Below, piece after piece: positions 18,266 to 27,328 of a DNA stretch of 64,000 nucleotides (within the stretch, counting starts at the first letter, position 1; each line of letters opens with the position of its first letter). The stretch spans positions 78,945-142,944 of the forward strand of contig NZ_JANSUY010000015.1 in the NCBI RefSeq assembly GCF_024741135.1, given 5' to 3'. Under the pieces are notes generated by a model, which saw nothing but the letters and a program-made list of their open reading frames with translations, was not told the DNA's origin and ran no database searches. The position numbers were made by a program, and so were the translations under genes. Source of the stretch: Aquiflexum gelatinilyticum (lineage in GTDB: Bacteria > Bacteroidota > Bacteroidia > Cytophagales > Cyclobacteriaceae).

Positions 18266-19291
18266 ATGAAAAAAGGCCATCAGGTTACAATGAAAGAGAT
18301 AGCCAAAAAACTTGGCGTGTCGGTCTCTACTGTTTCCCGGGCGATGAAAGACTCGCCTGAGCTCCATCCCGATACCAAAAAACGGATCGTGGATATGGCC
18401 AAAAGCATGAATTACCAATATAACCTTTTGGCACAAAGTCTCAGGATCAGCCGAAGCAAGGTTTTAGGAGTGATAGTACCTGAATTGACTTCCCATTTTT
18501 TCTCGAGCAATATCAGTGGAATTCAAGATACTGCTTACAAGCGTGGCTACAACATCATGATCTGCCAATCCAATGAGTCATTTGATCAGGAAAAAGCCAA
18601 TATCAGGACACTAGTTTCGTCACAGGTTGATGGATTGTTGATTTCATTAAGTAGAGAAACCAAAACTTATGAACACCTTCAGGACATTTTCGATAGAGGT
18701 ATTCCTTTTATCATGTTTGATAGGGTAACTGAAGAAATCCCAGTCTCCAAAATTACGGTTGATGATGCACATGGTGCCTATTTGGTAGTGAAGCACCTTC
18801 TGGACCAGGGATGCAGAAAAATAGCCTACTTCTCGGGGCCAGAGGACCTTTATATCAGTAAAAAACGGAAAGAAGGATATTTGGAAGCTTTGGCCGAATA
18901 TGGTCTGTCGGAAAAAGAAAGTAAAGTCTATTTCACTGACCTGACGCCTGAAATGAACCGCCAAGTGACAATTGAAATGCTTGAAAGTGGGGATTTGCCA
19001 GATGCTATTTTTGCAATGATAGATCCTGTCGCGGTGGATGTCATGATAGTATTAAAGGAAAAGGGCATCAAAATACCTGAACAGATAGCACTCGCAGGAT
19101 TTACCAACAATCCAACCTCAGCCGTAGTGGAACCTTCCCTCACGACGGTTTCACAGCCTGGATATGAAATGGGACAACTTGCGGCCAACCATTTACTTGA
19201 TCAGTTGGAGGAAATCGTGCCTGACGATCCACAGTCGTTTGTATTGCTGACCACATTAGTACCACGTAATTCCTCAAAGAAAAAATCTTAA
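18266..19291 (+). CDS. LacI-family transcriptional regulator
   Basis: This is a sugar-responsive DNA-binding regulator of 341 residues. The N-terminal helix-turn-helix is MKEIAKKLGVSVSTVSRAMK (about residues 9-28), followed by the hinge-helix region (NLLAQSLRISRSK). A periplasmic-binding-protein-like domain (LGVIVPEL to the end) binds the effector. It lies directly ahead of galM and galK, so control of galactose metabolism is a reasonable inference. A perfect inverted repeat near the distant MFS gene (24285-24298) is a possible second target. The ligand is unknown. Confidence 0.93.
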   Translation: MKKGHQVTMKEIAKKLGVSVSTVSRAMKDSPELHPDTKKRIVDMAKSMNYQYNLLAQSLRISRSKVLGVIVPELTSHFFSSNISGIQDTAYKRGYNIMICQSNESFDQEKANIRTLVSSQVDGLLISLSRETKTYEHLQDIFDRGIPFIMFDRVTEEIPVSKITVDDAHGAYLVVKHLLDQGCRKIAYFSGPEDLYISKKRKEGYLEALAEYGLSEKESKVYFTDLTPEMNRQVTIEMLESGDLPDAIFAMIDPVAVDVMIVLKEKGIKIPEQIALAGFTNNPTSAVVEPSLTTVSQPGYEMGQLAANHLLDQLEEIVPDDPQSFVLLTTLVPRNSSKKKS

Positions 19292-19312
19292 AGCCTTAAA
19301 TGGCTTTTTTTA
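19290..19312 (+). terminator. Weak terminator after the LacI-type gene
   Basis: A 6-bp stem (AAAGCC with GGCTTT) overlaps the stop codon and runs into a T tract. It may only attenuate transcription into galM. Confidence 0.6.
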
Positions 19313-19327
19313 TAACCAAACCAGCCT

Positions 19328-20395
19328 ATGCAACCTGTATTAACTTCCAAGAAATTTGGGAATACTCCAAAAGGAGATGAAATCCAACTTTTTACATTTA
19401 GTATTCCTGGTCAAATTGAGGTCTCTGTCATGAATTATGGGGCAACTTGGACGCACCTTTTAATACCTGATCGAAATGGAAAATTGGAAGACGTGGTATT
19501 GGGTTTTGATACTTTAGACGGGTATTTGCAAAAAGATTATTTGGAACATTATTGCTATATCGGATCGACGATTGGAAGGATTGCGGGCAGGATTACTGAC
19601 AATCGGTTCCATTTGGAAGGAAAAACATATGAACTTCCAGCCAACTTAAACGGGATTCATCTGCATGGAGGAATGGAAGGCTGGGATAAGAAAGTATGGG
19701 AATCAGAACCATTTGAAACCAATAACTCTGTGGGAGTCACTTTTTATTACCAAAGCAAAGCTGGTGAAGAAAATTATCCGGGCACAATTGACATTTGGGT
19801 GACTTATACATTGGATGAAACAGGCAGATTGGAGATCAGTTATAAAGCGAGCTCCGATGAGAAAACAATCATCAATCCCACCAACCATGCATATTTTAAC
19901 CTCACGGGCGATTTCTCCAAAACAATCGAGGGGCACGGATTCTTTGTAGACGCAGGGAAATACCTTCCAATGAACCAAAACAGCTTACCAACTGGGGAAA
20001 TCGCAAGTGTCGGCGGAACTCCATTTGACTTTAGAAACCTGAAAACAATCAGCGAACCTATTCACCGGGAACACTCCCAATTAGAAATTGCGGGAGGAAT
20101 CGACCATTGCTTTGTCCTCAACCAACCTGAGGATTGCGCTGTACTTTATGACCCTGAATCAGGGAGAAAATTGAAACTTTCTACCACCGAACCTGGGATT
20201 CAGGTCTACACAGGTAATTATTTGGGAAATAATTTTGAGGGAAAAAATGGACTGACTTATGGAAAGAGAACAGCCATCTGTCTGGAGACGCAACATTTCC
20301 CGGATTCCTGCAACCATCCTGAGTTTCCATCCATACTCCTGATGCCGGAAGAAATATTCCAATCCAGGACCCAGTTCGTATTTTCGGCAGAGTGA
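19328..20395 (+). CDS. galM: Aldose 1-epimerase
   Basis: This mutarotase interconverts the alpha and beta forms of galactose or glucose ahead of galactokinase. It has 355 residues with a GalM beta-sandwich. The catalytic base is Glu320 (ICLETQHFPDS), and the catalytic histidine is His187 (NPTNHAYFNL); GGIDHCFVL is also typical. No signal peptide is seen, so it is cytoplasmic. galK starts 11 bp downstream, making a galMK unit with the lacI-type gene in front. Confidence 0.95.
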   Translation: MQPVLTSKKFGNTPKGDEIQLFTFSIPGQIEVSVMNYGATWTHLLIPDRNGKLEDVVLGFDTLDGYLQKDYLEHYCYIGSTIGRIAGRITDNRFHLEGKTYELPANLNGIHLHGGMEGWDKKVWESEPFETNNSVGVTFYYQSKAGEENYPGTIDIWVTYTLDETGRLEISYKASSDEKTIINPTNHAYFNLTGDFSKTIEGHGFFVDAGKYLPMNQNSLPTGEIASVGGTPFDFRNLKTISEPIHREHSQLEIAGGIDHCFVLNQPEDCAVLYDPESGRKLKLSTTEPGIQVYTGNYLGNNFEGKNGLTYGKRTAICLETQHFPDSCNHPEFPSILLMPEEIFQSRTQFVFSAE

Positions 20396-20406
20396 AGATT
20401 TTATAA

Positions 20407-21552
20407 ATGAAAAAACCTATCGAGACCACCTTCAAGGAATTATTCCAAAAAGAACCACTTATGGTTTATTCACCCGGGAGGATTAACCTGATCGGGGAGC
20501 ATACGGATTACAACGAAGGGTTTGTGATGCCGGCAGCCATTGATAAAAAAATGATTGTAGCCATCGCTGCCAACCGTACCCGACAAGCGAAGGTTTATTC
20601 AGTAGATTTTGAAGAGGAATTCGCTTTCAACCTTGATTCTTTTGGTCCAAAAAAAGGTCATTGGGCGACTTACATCTTGGGAGTCACTGCCCAATTGCAA
20701 CAAGCCGGATATGCTGTTCAGGGATTCGATATGGTTTTTGGCGGGGATATTCCAGTCGGTGCAGGACTTTCTTCTTCTGCCGCCTTTGAAGCCGCTGTCG
20801 GATTTGCATTGACCACTTTGTTTGGTTTTCATATTCCAAAGCGCTCATTGATCCATTATGCACAAAAAGCAGAACATGTTTTTGCAGGTGTTCAATGCGG
20901 CATTATGGACCAGTTTGCCTCTGTGATGGGCAAAAAAGGCCATGTCATCCGATTGGACTGCAGGTCAATGGATTTCCAACATTTCCCTCTGAACTTGCCA
21001 AATCATAGTATCCTGCTGATTGATACCTGTGTGAAGCATTCTTTGGCAGATTCTGCCTATAACAAAAGAAGACAGGAATGCCAAGAAGGTGTCCAAGCTG
21101 CCAAAAAAAATAATCCAGACATAAAATCTCTACGGGATATGGATTTGGCACTATTGGATACTATTCAATCTGACATCAGCCTAACAGTTTTCAACAGGTG
21201 TAAATACATCATTGAAGAAAACAACAGGGTGGTGGCAGCATCAGCATTATTAGACCAGAATAACTTAAAAGGTTTTGGAGAAAAAATGTATGCTTCCCAC
21301 GAAGGTCTTTCTAAACTGTACGAGGTATCCTGTCCTGAACTTGATTTTTTGGTTGATTTCACCAAGGAACAGGATTACGTCCTTGGCAGTCGCATGATGG
21401 GTGGAGGATTCGGTGGCTGTACCATCAATATTGTCGAAAAAGCAAAACTCAAAGCCCTTAAAGAAAGTATCCAACCCGCTTTTGAATCCAGATTTGGAGT
21501 TACCCCAAAGTTTTATGAGGTAAGTTTGGAGGATGGTACAGGTTTAATTTGA
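20407..21552 (+). CDS. galK: Galactokinase
   Basis: This GHMP kinase phosphorylates galactose at C1, the first committed step of the Leloir pathway. It has 381 residues. The signature SPGRINLIGEHTDYN begins at about residue 22, the ATP loop is GDIPVGAGLSSSAAFE, the catalytic Asp lies in MDQFASVMG, and the third motif is RMMGGGFGGC. It is the last gene of the lacI-galM-galK run. It converges on the GH140-like gene with only 27 bp between stop codons and no clear terminator. galT is not nearby. Confidence 0.96.
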   Translation: MKKPIETTFKELFQKEPLMVYSPGRINLIGEHTDYNEGFVMPAAIDKKMIVAIAANRTRQAKVYSVDFEEEFAFNLDSFGPKKGHWATYILGVTAQLQQAGYAVQGFDMVFGGDIPVGAGLSSSAAFEAAVGFALTTLFGFHIPKRSLIHYAQKAEHVFAGVQCGIMDQFASVMGKKGHVIRLDCRSMDFQHFPLNLPNHSILLIDTCVKHSLADSAYNKRRQECQEGVQAAKKNNPDIKSLRDMDLALLDTIQSDISLTVFNRCKYIIEENNRVVAASALLDQNNLKGFGEKMYASHEGLSKLYEVSCPELDFLVDFTKEQDYVLGSRMMGGGFGGCTINIVEKAKLKALKESIQPAFESRFGVTPKFYEVSLEDGTGLI

Positions 21553-21579
21553 GGCTTTTAGGAATTGAACCTACCATTC

Positions 21580-22938
21580 TTATTCCACCACCAATACCCA
21601 ATCCTGACCTTTTCCACTCGATGGGGGGGTAATGTTATTTTTTCCTTTGACCAATTCAGTTCCTGAATAAGGAAAACTAACACCTGTCCTCGGGTCGTAC
21701 CAATTGGCTTTCAGAGTTCTATTTTTCATTTTTGAAAAATCTACTTCCACGCTTTTTCCGGTAGGAAAATAAACCATCGCATAAGATCCTTCTGTATCCC
21801 TGGTGGCAATGACAAAATGCTCATCATCTTCTTGCTTGCTAATCACCATGTCATCATCAGGAATTCTGGTGAAATACGGTTTTGAAAGCATAAGATTTTT
21901 GAGGTGCTTGACCTGATTAGCCATAGGGAGATCCAGAGAAACTTTCCAGGGTCTTAAGGTTGCATTGATAGGCTGTCGGTCCAAAGTAAACATCTGCCAG
22001 ACCGCATGGCAGCCATAAGTCTGTCCAGCCCCACCTGCAAAAACATTCCAATACATGATTCTTCGAATATCGTCAGGATTACTATAGCCAAGCTCTTTGG
22101 CATTGAAGCAGTTGGGATGTTCTTCATAGAGCGGTTCTCCATCGATAGTCGGTTTGGTTGGATTCAGCCCGTAATCGTGACTGATGATTCGGTATGTGGG
22201 TTGATTGGGGCAATGTCCCGTTTGTTGCATGTTGAAATCCAACCAATCCTCCTGATGAAACCAAGTCGAAGAACCTGCCGGCCGGTTTGGCTGTGGATGA
22301 AAAGTCATCAAAATCGGATTATCCGTTTTGGCTGAAGATTGGATTCCTTTTGCCATCTGATTCCAGACTTCCACATCATCAGCGTCTTTTCGGGGATTGC
22401 GGTCGCCTCCCAAAACCCAAATCAGGTTTTTCTTTCCGGCGTACCTTGCTCCGATCCATTTTCCATAAGTGTAGGCATTCTCTTCATTGAATATTTCCGG
22501 ACCCATTCCCCAACTGTCTTTATACAGCTTGTCACCCCAAGTAGGTAGAAGGGCTATATGGATTCCCTTTTGCGCAGCTAGATCAATGATATAATCCACA
22601 TGCTCCCAATATTTTTCATTGAAGGCCAAAGGTGTAATCGAGCTAAAGGGCATTTCCCCATAGGAATTTGGTGAATTTAACCCATCCAATTCTGCCAAGG
22701 CTACAGCTTGCACCACATTGAATCCCTGAGACACCCTTGTATCAAGATAGTATTCAGCTTCTGCCCGGTCAGTCCTATGAAACAATTCCCAGGCTGTATC
22801 CGCCATCCAAAAAAAAGGAGATCCGTCATATTGGGCCAGGAACCTCTTGTTTTCTGACAATTTGATTGGACCATTGACCTGAGCAAAACCGGTAACCAGA
22901 GAACCCAAAAAGAAGAAAATAAATACCAACTTTTTCAT
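21580..22938 (-). CDS. GH140-like secreted glycoside hydrolase (DUF4038)
   Basis: This exported (beta/alpha)8 hydrolase belongs to the DUF4038/apiosidase-like family. It has 452 residues, with a signal peptide ending VTGFA and Gln20 as the next residue. The family opening is visible as PFFWMADTAWELFHR. The barrel carries LIWVLGGDRNPRKD and TIDGEPLYEEHPNCF, which hold acidic residues likely to be catalytic. A C-terminal beta domain (putative collagen-binding type, about 360-452) ends the protein. GH140 in gut Bacteroides acts on apiose in pectin; the substrate here is not determined. It lies 61 bp after the MFS gene on the same strand, with a terminator between. Confidence 0.85.
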   Translation of the reverse strand: MKKLVFIFFFLGSLVTGFAQVNGPIKLSENKRFLAQYDGSPFFWMADTAWELFHRTDRAEAEYYLDTRVSQGFNVVQAVALAELDGLNSPNSYGEMPFSSITPLAFNEKYWEHVDYIIDLAAQKGIHIALLPTWGDKLYKDSWGMGPEIFNEENAYTYGKWIGARYAGKKNLIWVLGGDRNPRKDADDVEVWNQMAKGIQSSAKTDNPILMTFHPQPNRPAGSSTWFHQEDWLDFNMQQTGHCPNQPTYRIISHDYGLNPTKPTIDGEPLYEEHPNCFNAKELGYSNPDDIRRIMYWNVFAGGAGQTYGCHAVWQMFTLDRQPINATLRPWKVSLDLPMANQVKHLKNLMLSKPYFTRIPDDDMVISKQEDDEHFVIATRDTEGSYAMVYFPTGKSVEVDFSKMKNRTLKANWYDPRTGVSFPYSGTELVKGKNNITPPSSGKGQDWVLVVE

Positions 22939-22962
22939 GATGGAATTTACAAAACAAAAGAC

Positions 22963-22992
22963 AAAAAAAAAGCAGCCCTTTCGGACTGCTTT
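22963..22992 (-). terminator. Terminator of the MFS gene
   Basis: On the minus strand the outer 7 bp AAAGCAG and CTGCTTT pair, two more G-C pairs lie inside, and a long T run follows. It lies between the MFS gene and the GH140-like gene. Confidence 0.8.
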
Positions 22993-22999
22993 GAAGTTT

Positions 23000-24205
23000 T
23001 TAGTGTGCCGCAGCTCCTGCGGCGACTTTTGAGTTTTTCTGCCAAATAAAGAATATCGTAAACAAGACGATCAATATTGCCGGGAACATGACCATTTTGA
23101 GCAAAGTTGCCTGACCAGCAAGTAGGTCTTTATCATGGATGGCCCTTGCTGTGTCAATCCATTTTCCAATAATTGGTTGGAAAATCGCTGTTGAGAACAT
23201 TCCTACTCCACCAATGATAGACATACCCAATGCACCACTCAACGGCACTCTTTGTGCAACAGCACCCACCATTACCGGCCAGAAATAACAAACGCCTATG
23301 GCAAAAACCACAGCAGCTAAATAAGCCATTGGACCTGTTACGGTACTAAACATATATATCCCAATTGTGGCAAAAATAGCTCCACCTAGAAGCACACCTG
23401 TTTGGCCTAATGTCTTAACAACAGGTCCGGCAAAGAATCTTCCAACTGCCATGATACCCGTGGTCAAAGCCAAGATCAACATACCGCTTGCTCCACTTTC
23501 GCTCATCACGACGTTTACCCACTGCTGTGGTCCAAATTCGGAAATTGCAGTCAGTGCCATACAGAAAAATAAGAAAATGAAGACCGGAGAGAACATTGCC
23601 TTCAAATTACTGGAAATGGAAGTAACACCCTCCACAGTAGGCTTTGGAAATGCCTTTCCAAAAAACAAGAATGCATAAATCAAAGTAGGAATCATCAATA
23701 CCCACATTTGCATTTGCCATCCCATTCCAAAATCAGTCATGAATTTGGAAATCAAACTTCCTATTACAATTCCACCTGGAAACCACATGTGAAACCTGTT
23801 AAGCATTTTATTCATTTTAAGACCTGAATACATGTCTGCAATCATAGGATTACAGGCAGCTTCTGTACATCCATTACCGAATCCAATAAATAGGGTAGAA
23901 ATTAAAAGTCCTGTATATCCTCCTGCATAAATGGTCAAAACAATTCCAAGTGTATGTGCAATAAAGGCGATTTGCATGATGATTTTAGGACCGATGGTGT
24001 GATAGAAAAGCCCACCCAAGATCATAGAAATCGGAAATCCGAGAAACCACATGGAGTTGATAAATCCAAGCTGTTCGGCAGAAAGACCAAACTGATCTCC
24101 CAGCTGAGGTAAAATACCCGCACGGATGGCGAAGGTAAATGCAGTAGTAATTAGGGCAAAGCAACTGGCATTAAATAATGCCGATTTGTTTAAATTTTCG
24201 TTCAT
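23000..24205 (-). CDS. MFS transporter, probable sugar permease
   Basis: This is a 12-segment major facilitator permease of 401 residues with no signal peptide. The loop between segments 2 and 3 is short (GLFYHTIGPKI). FIGFGNGCTEAACNPMIADM in segment 4 resembles the fucose/glucose-galactose permease (FHS) type, whose members carry a similar GxxNxxxNP block. The neighbouring galMK genes and GH140-like hydrolase suggest a hexose or pentose as substrate, but this is inference. A perfect inverted repeat 80 bp upstream could bind a regulator. Confidence 0.85.
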   Translation of the reverse strand: MNENLNKSALFNASCFALITTAFTFAIRAGILPQLGDQFGLSAEQLGFINSMWFLGFPISMILGGLFYHTIGPKIIMQIAFIAHTLGIVLTIYAGGYTGLLISTLFIGFGNGCTEAACNPMIADMYSGLKMNKMLNRFHMWFPGGIVIGSLISKFMTDFGMGWQMQMWVLMIPTLIYAFLFFGKAFPKPTVEGVTSISSNLKAMFSPVFIFLFFCMALTAISEFGPQQWVNVVMSESGASGMLILALTTGIMAVGRFFAGPVVKTLGQTGVLLGGAIFATIGIYMFSTVTGPMAYLAAVVFAIGVCYFWPVMVGAVAQRVPLSGALGMSIIGGVGMFSTAIFQPIIGKWIDTARAIHDKDLLAGQATLLKMVMFPAILIVLFTIFFIWQKNSKVAAGAAAH

Positions 24206-24284
24206 ATTGGTTGGGTTTAAAAGGTTGCAATTGACTTTTAAATGGGGTTGATTTTATTTGAGACGGAAAATATAAAAAATATCA

Positions 24285-24318
24285 GGTATAGTGATACCCT
24301 TTCATAAAAAATTATGAA
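24285..24318. promoter_or_regulatory. Two adjacent inverted repeats upstream of the MFS gene
   Basis: GGTAT-AGTG-ATACC (24285-24298) is followed directly by TTCATAA-AAAA-TTATGAA (24301-24318), both perfect. They lie between the MFS gene and the T9SS protein gene that is also on the minus strand. The first resembles a small repressor operator; the second could also be the weak end of the T9SS gene's transcript. Confidence 0.4.
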
Positions 24319-24353
24319 TCCAAGGATTTGATAAAAGAAAAAATCCGGGATTA

Positions 24354-27068
24354 TCAATCAAACACAATAAGATTTTGGATGAATTTCTGTTCTAATCCAA
24401 ACCTTGTACTGACGATCCTCAAGGTGACAGTATACGAACCTACCGGAATTTCTTTGCCTCTCACCAATCCATCCCACTGACAAAAAGCTACCCGTGATTG
24501 GATTTCACTGTTTTCACAGAAATGGATCAATTCCCCGTTTCTATTATGGATCCAGATTTGAGCCTTTTCCACTGCATCATTTACATACACTTCAAAATGC
24601 TTATTGACATCACTCAAGTTCATTCCTGTTGTAAGAATGGCTTGGAAGGTACAATCCTCAAAAGTAGAAAAAGAAGATTCAAAGACACATCCATCAGCAT
24701 TGGTCACCAATAAGGTATAATTACCTTCTCTTCTAAGATTCAATGTTGGTTCATCAGAAATAAACTCTCCATTGAGAAACCACTCATAAGATTCAAAAAT
24801 CCCCGGATTAACAATTTCACCATAACTGGACTCGGTGCAAATGGAATAGAAGGGTTTTATGTCAGGTCTAGTTTCATCATAACTTTTCAACACAAGGATC
24901 AAATCCCTTCCGATCTCGCAACCGATGCGATTGTAAACTACAGCTTCATATGTCCCTTCTTCCCCGGCTTCTATTTCTCTTTCGTTGGCAAACTGCGTCA
25001 AATTAGTCTGTGTCCCATCCGCAGCGATAAAAATCCATTCTATCCTTTCTACTTCTTCAAAATCCGAATCCATTGTTACTGTTGTAAATTGTCCATCACC
25101 ACAAATCAAACCCGAAGTCAAAGTCACATCAACCTCAAAAACCGGTTGCTTCACTTCAAAAGGTTTTGGATTGAAACCGCATAGACTTGAGCCTCTAGGC
25201 TGTACATCCAAAGAAAAATTACCATAAGCAGTCGGATACCACATTTCTCCCCTTCCTACTATTTTCAGGTTTTCATCATACCACCTGATTGACACCGTAG
25301 AAGGATCTACACCAAATAATTCTGCTTTGTAAAGTTTATTCCCAAAGCAATCCTCACTTTCCAAAACCGGTTCGAAATTAGGAACTGCTATGTTTACAAC
25401 AGAGAATGGTATTGTACGCGGACAAAATTCAGGACTTGGATCCAAACTTGTTCCGGTCAAAGTATAGCTTCCAGATTGGGTTAACACAAAAGCTTCACCC
25501 GCATTTTTTGTTTCTACAGTTCCTGAAGGACTGATCAAAGTAAAGGTCAGGTTCTCTTCTGTCACAGGTACAAAATCGAAAGCTCCACAAATTGTGACTT
25601 CTTCAGGAATAGAAAATGGCACAAATTCCTTCACAGGAATATCCAAAATCCTGTTTTCAGGAAGTTTACATCCTGAGGGTGAAATTATTTCAATAGCATA
25701 ATTATTTCCTGGAACAGATACATCAAAGGAACTGACATTGGAAATGGCTCCAGTGAAGAACACAGCTCCCGAAGCTTCTACAACCCTATATTCCCCTGTG
25801 TAGGGTCCATTCAGTAAATTTACCCTGATAATTCCATTTATTTTTCCTGTTTCTGAACATGACTCTCCTATTTCAACCACCTCAAACAGCATTTCAGGGT
25901 CAGGATTGTTATTTGGAATAATTACCACCTCTGTTCTGTTACAACCATCCAATTGTGTCTCTAGGACATAAATTCCCGGGTATAAATTGGCGAAAGACCT
26001 TGTTTCACCTGCTGAAAGATCGGCTTCCAACAAAGAAAGTTCATTGATTCTAAGAAAATCCAAATCAGATTGGGCAGTAAACAAAAATCCTCCATCCTGC
26101 ATATTGCAACCGGAAGCGGCCACGACATTTGAATACATAAATTCAGCTTGGTTCTTTACAGAAAACCTGATTTCTCTTTCCGAAACACAATTAGGGTATT
26201 GGCTGTCCTGAGCTCTAAAAACAGCCCTGTAATTTCCTGACCCAAAAAGATCCTCCTCTGAATCCAAACTGAGGGAAAATGCATTTCCAAAATCTATCAG
26301 TTCTGTTTCGCCGATTTTTTGAATTAACCATTGGCCCGGAATGGGAGTATCCAACCCGATTTCGACAATTTCTCCCATACAGACCTCATTGCTGTTGATC
26401 AACAAACGGAAATCCCGAGGCTGTCCAACGTAAGTTCCGCCGTTTATTTGGCAATCCGTCCCTCCTGAGGAATTTGTCAAAAACAGTGAAATAAAATAAT
26501 ACCCTTCATCTTGTACACTCAATTCATTTTGGCTTCCTACAATATCTCCTGCAGAATTGGTCCATTCAAAAGTGTATTGGCTGATGTTTGGAGTAGTTGG
26601 ATTAATGGCAGTGAGGACAACAGGAGTACTGCCGCACAATAAATAATCCGGCTGAAGAACTATTTGAGGGCCTTGGATTACAGAAAGGTTTTTTGAAGCC
26701 GTATATATGATATCATTTCCCCGTCTCACACTCAATGTGACAGTATAATTCCCCAATTGGGAAAATTGCACACTGATATTCTGAAAAGTTGCTCCTCCGT
26801 TTCTGGTAAAATGTTCTCCTCCCGAGGGATTTATGATTACCCAATCATAGACATCCGTTGTCGGTTCACCACCTCCTGAAAAATCAGCTATGGCACTTCC
26901 AAATATGACACATAAGTTGTCCGGACCGGATAATACAGGGTCAACAAATAGATTTTTTGAATTATTTGAACCTTCGATTTCATTTGCAAAAATCCGGTCA
27001 CATTCTACAAACAAAATGAAAAGAACCAAAATAATTCTAAGCCTTAAAAAGTCAGGGGCATTTTTCAT
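24354..27068 (-). CDS. T9SS type B cargo protein with PKD/Ig-like modules
   Basis: This large exported protein (904 residues) is predicted to pass the outer membrane by the type IX system. A signal sequence (about 1-28) is followed by a PKD-like domain (GPDNLCVIFGSAI, about 45-135), a chain of beta-sandwich modules with paired cysteines, and a CHU_C-type C-terminal domain at about 814-904. That domain contains QIWIHNRNGELI, CQWDG and IPVGSYTVTL, the pattern of gliding-motility-associated domains. Architecture matches the last ~850 residues of the two neighbouring T9SS proteins. A role in adhesion or surface structure is plausible; the ligand is unknown. Confidence 0.88.
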   Translation of the reverse strand: MKNAPDFLRLRIILVLFILFVECDRIFANEIEGSNNSKNLFVDPVLSGPDNLCVIFGSAIADFSGGGEPTTDVYDWVIINPSGGEHFTRNGGATFQNISVQFSQLGNYTVTLSVRRGNDIIYTASKNLSVIQGPQIVLQPDYLLCGSTPVVLTAINPTTPNISQYTFEWTNSAGDIVGSQNELSVQDEGYYFISLFLTNSSGGTDCQINGGTYVGQPRDFRLLINSNEVCMGEIVEIGLDTPIPGQWLIQKIGETELIDFGNAFSLSLDSEEDLFGSGNYRAVFRAQDSQYPNCVSEREIRFSVKNQAEFMYSNVVAASGCNMQDGGFLFTAQSDLDFLRINELSLLEADLSAGETRSFANLYPGIYVLETQLDGCNRTEVVIIPNNNPDPEMLFEVVEIGESCSETGKINGIIRVNLLNGPYTGEYRVVEASGAVFFTGAISNVSSFDVSVPGNNYAIEIISPSGCKLPENRILDIPVKEFVPFSIPEEVTICGAFDFVPVTEENLTFTLISPSGTVETKNAGEAFVLTQSGSYTLTGTSLDPSPEFCPRTIPFSVVNIAVPNFEPVLESEDCFGNKLYKAELFGVDPSTVSIRWYDENLKIVGRGEMWYPTAYGNFSLDVQPRGSSLCGFNPKPFEVKQPVFEVDVTLTSGLICGDGQFTTVTMDSDFEEVERIEWIFIAADGTQTNLTQFANEREIEAGEEGTYEAVVYNRIGCEIGRDLILVLKSYDETRPDIKPFYSICTESSYGEIVNPGIFESYEWFLNGEFISDEPTLNLRREGNYTLLVTNADGCVFESSFSTFEDCTFQAILTTGMNLSDVNKHFEVYVNDAVEKAQIWIHNRNGELIHFCENSEIQSRVAFCQWDGLVRGKEIPVGSYTVTLRIVSTRFGLEQKFIQNLIVFD

Positions 27069-27328
27069 AAAATAATTGTTCCGTGGGTGATATATCAGCG
27101 AGATAGTGTGATTTAAGACCAGAAATCCAAAACCAACATCCCAATGTACAACACAAAAACAATACCATTAATATCCCTCTGCAAAAAATTACAACTCAAA
27201 AATATCGGTCTAACCTTCTAATTATCAATGGAAAATATTTTACACCTATACTTTTAAAATTAAAATTGTTTGTATGACAAAAAAAACCATCCAACCTTCA
27301 AAATCAAAGACCCAAAATCCTGAAGGGG

